Shown piece after piece: positions 6,112-12,010 of a stretch of 12,010 nt of DNA; the stretch's first letter is position 1; each line of letters starts with the position of its first letter. This DNA is from CAYSHJ01 sp964589725 (lineage in GTDB: Bacteria; Planctomycetota; Planctomycetia; Planctomycetales; Planctomycetaceae). Below the pieces are notes generated by a model, which did no database searches, was not told the origin of the DNA, and worked only from the letters and a program-made list of their open reading frames with translations. Position numbers and translations under genes: made by a program. The stretch is taken from the NCBI GenBank assembly GCA_964589725.1, contig CAZPUJ010000230.1, positions 1-12,010 of the forward strand, written 5' to 3'.

Positions 6112-7428
6112 TCATCCTCCCGATCCAGGTTGATCGAGGAAGGTTGTGTCGGTCGGCGGCCAGTGCTGCTCATCCGCGGGGTGCAACCTCCACTCTTTGC
6201 TGACGATCAGCCGTGCGCCTCGACGAAACGTGAGATACGACCAAGCCCATTGCAAGACCACCAAGAGCCGGTTTCTGAAACCGGTCAGGTAGTAGATATG
6301 CACGACCAACCACAACACCCAAGCGGCAAACCCCGCCAGCTTCAGCCGGCCGATCTCCACAATCGCCCGGCTTCGGCCGATCGTGGCCATCTGCCCCTTG
6401 TCCGCAAAGTGGAACGACTGTCGAGGCTTGTTGGCGAGGTCACCGCGGATGGTCTGCGCCAGGTATTGGCCCTGCTGCATGGCCACAGGCGCTGTGCCCG
6501 GCAGCGGCCTGCCGGTTTGATGCGTAAAGCTGGCTTGGTCGCCGGCCACAAAGACGTTCGGGTGCCGCTTGACACTGAGGTCTGGTTCCACCAGCACGCG
6601 GCCCTGTCGATCAAACTCCATTTCGGTCGCTTGTCCGAGCGATGATGCTTGCACACCGGCCGCCCAGAGGACGGTGGCGGCTCGGATCCGTTCAGTGTCG
6701 ATCTCGACTCCGTCGGCGTCAATCTTTGTCACGGCGCTCGTGGTCCAGACCTGCACTCCCAGATGTTCCAGATCTCGCGCGGCCCTGGCTGCCGACTGCT
6801 CGCTGAACATCGGCAGAATTCGCTGGCCTGCTTCCAGTAGGATTACGCGAGCCTGGGTAGAGTCGATGTTGCGAAAGTCCTTGGCCAGAGTGAAGCGGCT
6901 CATCTCGCCAATCGCTCCGGCCAGCTCCACGCCTGTCGGTCCGCCGCCGACGATCACAAAGGTCAAAAACCGCTTGCGGTCGTCGAGCGACTTGCTCCGC
7001 TCCGCCTGCTCGTAAGCCGCAAGCACGCGGCGGCGAATCTCCGTGGCCTGCTCCAAGTTCTTCAGACCGGGCGCGTGCTCTTCCCACTCATCGTGCCCGA
7101 AATAGCTGTGCCGAACTCCACAGGCCAGGATGAGGTAATCGAAAGCCACCTCCCCGAAATCGGCAACGGCCAGCTTCCGATTCAGGTCCAACGAGTGGAC
7201 CTCACCTTGCAGCACACGGATGTTGCGATATCGCGAAAGCATGCTGCGAATCGGAGCCGCGATGTCCGCCGGACTGAGGCCGGCCATGGCCACTTGATAC
7301 AAGAGCGGCTGAAACAGGTGATGGTTGGAGCGATCCACCAGCGTCACCTCAACGCCTCGAAGGCCACCGAGTCCCTTGGCGGCATTCAGCCCGGCGAACC
7401 CACCGCCAATGATCAAGACATGCGACAT
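6112..7428 (-). CDS. ndh: Type II NADH:quinone oxidoreductase (NDH-2)
   Basis: The 438-residue protein has the two dinucleotide-binding folds of the family: an FAD motif IIGGGFAGLNAAKGL near the N-terminus and an NADH motif VIVGGGPTGVELAGAIGE (158-175). The second FAD contact NVFVAGD lies at 291-297, and the quinone-site region APVAMQQGQYLAQ at about 313-325. The C-terminal stretch WVLWLVVHIYYLTGFRNRL followed by WAWSYLTFRRGARLI is the usual membrane-anchoring end. It oxidises NADH and passes electrons to membrane quinone without pumping protons. The start at 7428 is chosen because the family begins directly with the FAD motif. AGGAGG lies upstream but about 13 bases away, which is long. An open frame continues to 7515 but reads through a repeat. 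It lies downstream of the reductase gene on the same strand. Confidence 0.9.
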   Translation of the reverse strand: MSHVLIIGGGFAGLNAAKGLGGLRGVEVTLVDRSNHHLFQPLLYQVAMAGLSPADIAAPIRSMLSRYRNIRVLQGEVHSLDLNRKLAVADFGEVAFDYLILACGVRHSYFGHDEWEEHAPGLKNLEQATEIRRRVLAAYEQAERSKSLDDRKRFLTFVIVGGGPTGVELAGAIGEMSRFTLAKDFRNIDSTQARVILLEAGQRILPMFSEQSAARAARDLEHLGVQVWTTSAVTKIDADGVEIDTERIRAATVLWAAGVQASSLGQATEMEFDRQGRVLVEPDLSVKRHPNVFVAGDQASFTHQTGRPLPGTAPVAMQQGQYLAQTIRGDLANKPRQSFHFADKGQMATIGRSRAIVEIGRLKLAGFAAWVLWLVVHIYYLTGFRNRLLVVLQWAWSYLTFRRGARLIVSKEWRLHPADEQHWPPTDTTFLDQPGSGG

Positions 7429-7464
7429 AACTATCCCTGTACCTCCTGAGGCTGCGCAACAGGC

Positions 7465-7543
7465 AGTGCAAAGTGCAGAGTGAAAAATACTGAGTGCAAA
7501 GTGAAGGACATTCATCAGCGTCCATTACTCTGCACTTTGCACT
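7465..7543. repeat. Heptad-repeat inverted pair upstream of ndh
   Basis: AGTGCAAAGTGCAGAGT (7465-7481) and its exact reverse complement (7527-7543) form a perfect 17-bp inverted repeat. Within and beside it, seven-base units GTGCAAA, GTGCAGA and GTGAAAA follow one another, and a further GTGCAAA-GTGAAGG lies at 7494-7507. The block separates the reductase stop from the ndh start and lies about 37 bases before the ndh ATG, where a hairpin could attenuate or process the message. Confidence 0.7.
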
Positions 7544-7588
7544 CTGTACTGCTGGCCCAAAATCTCGACCCCGCCCATGAAAGATTTC

Positions 7589-8659
7589 TCACGCCTTCCA
7601 ACCACTCGACGCCGCGCGGGCGATTTTTTCGCCGATCAACGCGATCTTGTGATCCTTGAGCCGCTTCTCATTAAGCCAATAGGGACTGGTGATCTCCTTG
7701 AAGGCATGGATGGCGGCCTGGATCCCCTCGGCCCAGGCCACAGCAATGAGTTTGATGTCCCCATGCACGTCGCCCACCGCGAAGATGCTCTGCCGGCTGG
7801 TCTCGAGGTACGGATCGACGGCGATGCTGCCATCGTCGTTGAGCACCAGCGCGAGCCGTTCGAACGTTTCCTTGGCCGACAAGAAACCGATCTGCACGAT
7901 CGCCAGCGAACAGTTCAGCCGTTGGCCTCCGGTAATCTCCAGTTCGATCTCGTCCCCCGCGAATCGCGCGGCCAAGATCTCCGTCGATGCGTGGACCTTC
8001 CCGCCCGCCTCGCGGATGTGCGTCAGGCTGTCCGGCTTTCCGATGGGTGTGGCCTCGCGAACAATGAGATCCACTAAACCTCCGCGCGCCAACACCATCA
8101 GAGCCGCATCGAGAGCCGAATCGCCGCCCCCCACCACCGCGACGCGGCTGCCTTCGTAGTCGCCGATTTTTGGGATCTTGTAATGGACACTCCGCGACTG
8201 AAGCTGGTCCAGCACACTCAGCCGTCGGGGGTAGTGCAGAAGCCCGCAGGCAATGATCACTTTGCGGCACAGATAGCTCCCCTTGCTGGTGACAACCCGC
8301 TTCAATCGGTCCTCCGTCTCGATGTGGTCCGTGTCGTCGATCGTCACCAATTCTTCGTTGAAGTGGAACTGCACCAACGCATCCAACGCCTGACGGTACG
8401 TTCTCTGAGACAACTCCTCGCCGGTAATGCCGTCGGGAAAGCCCGGGATGTCCACGATCCGCTTGTCCGCATACAGAAACTGCGGCTGTCCACCCGGACG
8501 TTCCTTGGCCTCGATCACCAGCGTAGTCAGTGCCCGGTGAGCTGTCGTCAGCCCGGCGGCCAAGCCAGCCGGCCCGGCCCCGATGATGACCACGTCCCAG
8601 TAGGGCAATTGCTCGAAGTCCAAGTCAGGCTCAAGCTGCGTTACCTTGAAGTCTGCCAT
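7589..8659 (-). CDS. Thioredoxin-reductase-like ferredoxin/flavodoxin-NADP(+) reductase
   Basis: The 356-residue flavoprotein has FAD motif VVIIGAGPAGLAAG (23-36), the ERPGGQPQFLY segment, NADPH motif VAVVGGGDSALDAAL (173-187) and C-terminal FAVGDVHGDIKLIAVAWAEG (293-312). The redox CxxC pair of thioredoxin reductases is missing: the equivalent region runs SVHYKIPKIGDYEG (157-170). Family knowledge: this combination marks thioredoxin-reductase-type ferredoxin-NADP(+) reductases, which exchange electrons between NADPH and ferredoxin or flavodoxin. The acceptor here cannot be told from sequence. The ATG at 8659 is preferred to the TTG at 8665, since an AGGA lies at suitable distance only for the ATG. 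A 20-residue N-terminal extension precedes the first strand. It probably shares a transcript with ndh, although a 160-base gap with hairpin repeats lies between them. Confidence 0.8.
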   Translation of the reverse strand: MADFKVTQLEPDLDFEQLPYWDVVIIGAGPAGLAAGLTTAHRALTTLVIEAKERPGGQPQFLYADKRIVDIPGFPDGITGEELSQRTYRQALDALVQFHFNEELVTIDDTDHIETEDRLKRVVTSKGSYLCRKVIIACGLLHYPRRLSVLDQLQSRSVHYKIPKIGDYEGSRVAVVGGGDSALDAALMVLARGGLVDLIVREATPIGKPDSLTHIREAGGKVHASTEILAARFAGDEIELEITGGQRLNCSLAIVQIGFLSAKETFERLALVLNDDGSIAVDPYLETSRQSIFAVGDVHGDIKLIAVAWAEGIQAAIHAFKEITSPYWLNEKRLKDHKIALIGEKIARAASSGWKA

Positions 8660-8677
8660 GATCAATCCTGTTGTGAA

Positions 8678-9278
8678 TCAGGTTGTCCCTGATGTCGTTG
8701 AAAAGTAGGCGGTGGGGTGAAGTGAGGATGACGTGGACTTCTTTTGACACGGAGTAGAGGGTTTGGCAACGGGCGCATCAAGGGCGGTGATGAGTTTTGG
8801 GAGGTCGCGGTAGCCTTTGATGCGGCGAATTTCTTTTCGACTTTGAGCAGGCCGGCCGCGATGTGTCCAAGCCTCGAGCCCGCAGTTCAGTCAGCAATTC
8901 GGTACAGACCGGCGCGTTCTCGGTCCCTCCCTGACGCAGCCCCAAGATATGTTTGTGGCCGTGTTCGTCGAGTCCCACGGCAAGGATTAGCATCTCGCCC
9001 GCGAAGTCGCTGCCGTCCAGGAACAACGCCACGAAGCGGATCGTGTTCAGGGGGCCAGTCATCAGTTTCTCCAGCTCGTCGGCCGAGGCCCTCACGAAGC
9101 CGCGACTGACGCTGGACTTCTTCACGCCGACTCCCGCGCGCGCCAGATCGAGCACTCCCTCGTAGTCTCGGCACGACACGCCGCGAACCATCTTGGCCAG
9201 TCGCAAAATTGGTATCAATTCCGTCTTCAACAACGGCGTCGGCCGTCGACGTAGAATGAGATGCCAGCAGCATGTCAA
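8678..9278 (-). pseudogene. Degenerate IS256-family transposase
   Basis: From about 9200 downward the frame reads VRGVSCRDYEGVL, KKSSVSRGFVRAS, VALFLDGSDFAGE (first catalytic Asp) and GHKHILGLRQGGTENAPVC, typical of IS256/mutator-type transposases. After RARGLD (about 8870) the homology jumps to the C-terminal GLLKVEKKF (8868-8827, another frame) and then RRIKGYRDLPKLITALDA in a third frame. One base is missing at about 8827, and roughly 170 internal residues are deleted. The second catalytic Asp (in VIDGSKAL) and the Glu are lost. About 80-100 N-terminal residues are also missing or unrecognisable. The last frame runs to a stop at 8678; the true end of the insertion sequence may lie near the TTTTGACACGGAG at about 8742-8755. 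It is inactive. Confidence 0.8.
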
Positions 9279-9420
9279 CTTCCGTGTTTGTTATGATGTC
9301 CGACCGGAAAATGGTGTCACTGATCGACTCGGTGAGAACCTGTTCACGAATAACACCGTGTTTTCGCTGGTAGTGATCGACTTCCCAGGCTCATTCAAAA
9401 GGCGGCGAGTTTACAGTGTC
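9279..9420. other. Stretch without recognisable gene
   Basis: This short region lies upstream of the recognisable transposase sequence on the minus strand. It may be the eroded 5' part of that insertion sequence. Open frames exist on both strands, but none gave a family I recognise. No ribosome binding site or promoter stands out. Confidence 0.4.
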
Positions 9421-9513
9421 CCTTTGCGTTCTTCGCGGCCTTCTGTTTAAAAAATGGGTCTTGAGACATGGGGTGCATTTCGTTTGAACAGAAGGCCGCA
9501 GAGATCGCAAAGG
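9421..9513. repeat. 27-bp imperfect inverted repeat (CCTTTGCG...CGGCCTTCTGTT)
   Basis: The left arm (9421-9447) and right arm (9487-9513) are reverse complements at 24 of 27 positions. The intervening 39 bases include an A-run. The motif, with CTTTGCG and GCGGCCTTCTGTT, belongs to the class of heptad-rich intergenic repeats. It carries no coding potential. Confidence 0.7.
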
Positions 9514-9550
9514 AAAACGGACCTCTTGGGGCGGCGGAGCCGCAACCAAA

Positions 9551-9648
9551 CTAACCCGAAGCGTCAGCGAGGGCGGGCGCTCCGAGTGACGGAGATTTTT
9601 CAATCCAAACTTTGTGAAACGCCCGCCCTCGCTGACGCTTCGGGTTAG
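9551..9648. repeat. 29-bp perfect inverted repeat (CTAACCCGAAGCGTCAGCGAGG type)
   Basis: 9551-9579 and 9620-9648 are perfect reverse complements over 29 bases, separated by 40 bases that contain a small hairpin CTCCG-AGTGA-CGGAG (9580-9594). I recall the core CCCGAAGCGTCAGCGAGG as a widespread intergenic repeat in planctomycete genomes (memory, not searched). It lies about 175 bases before the lipoprotein gene and could insulate it. Confidence 0.8.
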
Positions 9649-9823
9649 TGTGTCGGCTCAAAATCTTTGCGTAGCGCGAAGATCTCAAACGTTTGCAGTA
9701 CAGCGTGGTCCGAAGAACTCCACGAATTCATTGTTGGACAGGTTCTTAGCCTCGTCACCTGCGTTGGCTTCAACGCAGCGAGAAAGAGGGGCTGGTCGAA
9801 TACCGTGTACGAGGAGCAAGACG
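9649..9823 (+). other. Upstream region of the lipoprotein gene
   Basis: This 175-base region holds no convincing gene. It is formally open in the frame of the downstream gene from 9614, but that part starts inside the inverted repeat and has no protein-like pattern. The useful signal is GAGGAG at 9811-9816, seven bases before the ATG, which fixes the start of the next gene. Confidence 0.6.
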
Positions 9824-11296
9824 ATGAGTCATGCGGATGATCGAATGGCGGCAAGGAGCATTCGGCGGCGGGTGTGGATCCTGACGGTGTGGTTACTGGC
9901 CGTGTCGTTGCCTCTGGTTGCCGGTTGCGTCGAGCAACCGTCGAACGTGCCGGTGGCGAGCGCCGATTCATCGCAGACGTCGTCCTCGCAGGCTGACGAG
10001 CCGGATCGAGCAGCCAACGCCGTGATCGCGGATGAGCGGCCACGACAGGACGGCAGCGCGAACGTCATTCAGCTTACTTCACTGAAAGTTCCCGGCAAAG
10101 ACATGGACTGGCCTCGCTTCCGAGGCCCAAACGGCATGGGAACCAGCGACGCGAAGGGGTTGCCGATGACCTGGAGCGCGACAGAGAACATGGCTTGGAA
10201 GACCGAGTTGCCGGGGCCGGGCGCTTCGAGTCCGATTGTGTTTGGCGATCAGATCTATCTGACGTGCTACACCGGTTATTTCATCCCGAACCAGCCTGGT
10301 GGCAGTCTCGAGCAGCTCAAGCGGCACCTGATCGCCGTGCGGCGCCGCGACGGCGGAATTGTGTGGAACCAAGCGATCGCCGCGAGGTTGCCCGAGGAAA
10401 GTCAGATTCGTGATCACGGCTTTGCCGCGAACACGCCTGCCGCGGATGCCGAGCGCATTTATGTGTTCTTCGGCAAGTCGGGAGTCTTCGCGTTCGACCA
10501 CAGCGGCAAGCAACTCTGGCAGGCCGACGTCGGTTCGCAGACTCACGGCTGGGGCACGTCGGCTTCGCCCGTGCTCGACAAGGATCTGGTCTTCATCAAC
10601 GCCAGCGTCGAAAGCCAGTCACTGATCGCGCTCGATCGGCGTACGGGTGCCGAGAAATGGCGAGCGAAGGGCATCCACGAGGCATGGAATACTCCTGTCG
10701 TGGTCACCGCCAGTTCGGGGAGGCGGGAATTGATCGTGGCCACTCAGGGCAAGGTGCTGGCGTTTGATCCCCAGACGGGGGATGCGCTGTGGTCCTGCAA
10801 GACTGACATTGGCTGGTACATGGTTCCCAGTGTCGTCGCGGCTGACGGCATCGTTTATTGCCTGGGAGGTCGCTCCGGGACCGCCGCGCTGGCCGTGCGA
10901 GCCGGTGGCGATGGAGACGTGACCGAGACCCATCGGCTGTGGACGAGCGTCAAAGGTTCGAATGTTTCATCGCCAGTCTATCTCGATAAGCATCTCTATT
11001 GGATGCACGAGCAACTCGGCATCGCCTACTGCGCCACGGTCGACAGCGGGAACGTCGTCTACGAACAGCGTCTCGAACGAGCCGGACAGGTCTACTCGTC
11101 CGCGCTGCTGGCCGACGGGCGACTGTATTACCTCACGCGGGATGGCCAAACTTTCGTGCTCGCGGCGAAACCCGGTTTCGAGCAGCTTGCCGTGAACGAC
11201 CTTGGCGACGGGAGCCTCTTCAACGGCAGCCCGGCCATCGACGGCTCCCGCCTGCTCCTCCGATCAGACAAGTTCCTGTACTGCGTGGGCAAGTAG
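9824..11296 (+). CDS. PQQ-like beta-propeller lipoprotein
   Basis: The 490-residue protein starts with an arginine-rich n-region, a hydrophobic core (about 17-30) and a lipobox LVAGC, with Cys35 as the expected lipidated residue. A Ser/Asp/Glu-rich linker follows (about 36-80). The rest is a PQQ-like (pyrrolo-quinoline quinone) beta-propeller. It opens with DWPRFRGPNGMGTS, the usual planctomycete hallmark, and has blades with LIAVRRRDGGIVW, VFAFDHSGKQLW, LIALDRRTGAEKW and VLAFDPQTGDALW. Such proteins sit on membranes facing the periplasm. They resemble BamB and PQQ dehydrogenases in fold, but usually lack the dehydrogenase active-site residues, and no enzyme activity can be claimed here. The start at 9824 is supported by GAGGAG seven bases upstream and by the signal peptide. 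It is convergent with the DUF1501 gene. Confidence 0.85.
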   Translation: MSHADDRMAARSIRRRVWILTVWLLAVSLPLVAGCVEQPSNVPVASADSSQTSSSQADEPDRAANAVIADERPRQDGSANVIQLTSLKVPGKDMDWPRFRGPNGMGTSDAKGLPMTWSATENMAWKTELPGPGASSPIVFGDQIYLTCYTGYFIPNQPGGSLEQLKRHLIAVRRRDGGIVWNQAIAARLPEESQIRDHGFAANTPAADAERIYVFFGKSGVFAFDHSGKQLWQADVGSQTHGWGTSASPVLDKDLVFINASVESQSLIALDRRTGAEKWRAKGIHEAWNTPVVVTASSGRRELIVATQGKVLAFDPQTGDALWSCKTDIGWYMVPSVVAADGIVYCLGGRSGTAALAVRAGGDGDVTETHRLWTSVKGSNVSSPVYLDKHLYWMHEQLGIAYCATVDSGNVVYEQRLERAGQVYSSALLADGRLYYLTRDGQTFVLAAKPGFEQLAVNDLGDGSLFNGSPAIDGSRLLLRSDKFLYCVGK

Positions 11297-11313
11297 AACT
11301 GATCATCAAAGAA

Positions 11314-11333
11314 GCAAACCCGGCCGGGCTTGC
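11314..11333 (+). terminator. Hairpin after the lipoprotein gene
   Basis: GCAA-A-CCCGG / CCGGG-C-TTGC forms a near-perfect 20-base inverted repeat 18 bases after the TAG. It lacks a T-run and a real loop, so it is at best a weak terminator. Confidence 0.3.
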
Positions 11334-11370
11334 CCATTGGGGTCGCTTGATTGAGGACTGACTAATCACA

Positions 11371-11387
11371 CCGGCCACAAAGGCCGG
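11371..11387 (-). terminator. Hairpin after the DUF1501 gene
   Basis: CCGGCC-ACAAA-GGCCGG is a 6-bp GC stem directly beyond the TAG of the minus-strand gene. Read on that strand it is followed by TGTGATTAGT, which is only mildly T-rich. Hairpins of this kind also occur as dispersed repeats, so its role is uncertain. Confidence 0.4.
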
Positions 11388-11389
11388 GG

Positions 11390-12010
11390 CTACATGACTT
11401 CGTGAATCGGTTCCGCGCCCTCGACACCCACCAGCTTTTGATCCAGCCCGCCGTAAAAATACGTCAGGCGATCGGGGTCGAGGCCGAGTTGATTCAGCAT
11501 CGTGGCGTGCAGATGCTTGACATGGAATGGCTTCTCGACCGCCGCGCTGCCGAGTTCGTCGGTCGTGCCGACGGAGATGCCGCCGCGAACTCCGCCGCCG
11601 GCGAGCCACATCGTAAAGCCGTAAGCGTTGTGATCGCGGCCGGTCCCTTTCTCGTACTCGGCGGTCGGTTGCCGGCCGAATTCGCCGCCCCAAACGATCA
11701 GCGTCGATTCGAGCAGTCCGCGGGCTTTCAAATCGGTCAACAACGCAGCGACGGGTTGATCGGTCTCGCCGGCGTGCAAGTCGTGGTTCTGTTTGAGATC
11801 GCCGTGAGCGTCCCAGTTGTCGTCGTTATGCGCTCCGCCGGAATAAATCTGCACGAAGCGGACGCCGCGCTCGACTAGTCGTCGCGCGAGCAAGCACTGC
11901 CGAGCGACCACGGCACAACGTTTCTCGTTCAAACCATACAACTGCTGAATATGCTGTGGTTCCTGCGTCAGATCAACGGCCTCGGGCGCGGAAGACTGCA
12001 TCTTGAACGC
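11390..12010 (-). CDS. DUF1501 family protein (C-terminal part, truncated by window edge)
   Basis: The 206 residues visible are the C-terminal portion of a DUF1501 protein (intact members are about 430-480 residues); the start lies beyond 12010. Diagnostic motifs are RFVQIYSGGAHNDDNWDAHG, LIVWGGEFGRQPTAEY, GRDHNAYGFTMWLAGGGVRGG and the closing LHATMLNQLGLDPDRLTYFYGG. DUF1501 belongs to the alkaline-phosphatase/sulfatase superfamily; the His/Asp residues in these motifs would be metal ligands. In planctomycetes these genes usually lie next to DUF1553/DUF1549 cytochrome-like genes, so such a partner may lie to the right. The substrate is unknown. The gene ends with TAG and converges on the beta-propeller lipoprotein. 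Confidence 0.9.
   Translation of the reverse strand, partial: AFKMQSSAPEAVDLTQEPQHIQQLYGLNEKRCAVVARQCLLARRLVERGVRFVQIYSGGAHNDDNWDAHGDLKQNHDLHAGETDQPVAALLTDLKARGLLESTLIVWGGEFGRQPTAEYEKGTGRDHNAYGFTMWLAGGGVRGGISVGTTDELGSAAVEKPFHVKHLHATMLNQLGLDPDRLTYFYGGLDQKLVGVEGAEPIHEVM

Noticed and set aside
7429..7515. A 29-residue N-terminal extension of the NADH dehydrogenase
   Set aside because: It is encoded by the heptad repeats, and the family begins directly at the FAD motif.
9614..9823. A 70-residue N-terminal extension of the beta-propeller lipoprotein
   Set aside because: It begins in an inverted repeat and would bury the signal peptide; GAGGAG supports ATG 9824.
1..12010. CRISPR array, tRNA or rRNA genes
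   Set aside because: No regularly spaced repeats with unique spacers and no recognisable tRNA or rRNA sequence were seen on reading either strand.

Overview
The window looks like a planctomycete chromosome. The evidence is a DUF1501 protein, a lipoprotein PQQ-type beta-propeller beginning with a WPRFRGPNG motif, a very large flotillin-like SPFH protein, a UPF0175/PIN toxin-antitoxin remnant, and almost every intergenic gap filled by a different hairpin-forming repeat. Base composition is moderately GC-rich. This assignment is inference from gene content; no rRNA or other marker gene is present.

Layout. 1-345: a scrap of group II intron reverse transcriptase and a REP-like hairpin pair. 358-998 (minus): two genes overlapping by ATGA, a small unknown protein and a retropepsin-like (clan AA) aspartic protease. 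1133-1294: a triple 12/16-bp direct repeat and a putative non-coding repeat element. 1305-1837 (minus): a decayed UPF0175 antitoxin / PIN-type toxin pair. 1926-2054: a MITE-like element with about 30-bp terminal inverted repeats. 2086-4366 (minus): a flotillin-like gene with a strong terminator hairpin. 4367-4627: the divergent control region. 4628-6004 (plus): a PspF-like sigma-54 activator. 6010-6111: a repeat doublet between convergent genes. 6112-8659 (minus): NDH-2 type NADH dehydrogenase, preceded upstream by a thioredoxin-reductase-like ferredoxin-NADP reductase. 8678-9278 (minus): a broken IS256-family transposase. 9421-9648: two more long inverted repeats. 9824-11296 (plus): PQQ-like beta-propeller lipoprotein. 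11390-12010 (minus): the C-terminal part of a DUF1501 protein that runs off the window.

The most coherent system is the divergent pair at 2162-6004. The activator carries a receiver-like N-terminus without the phospho-acceptor aspartate, a full GAFTGA AAA+ domain and a PspF-type HTH. Between it and the flotillin gene lie two overlapping palindromes next to the activator start, and a sequence with exact -24/-12 sigma-54 spacing (TGGC-N7-TTGC) pointing at the flotillin gene. By analogy with the phage-shock system, this suggests a membrane-stress regulon in which a PspF relative drives an SPFH scaffold protein. This is inference and has not been tested.
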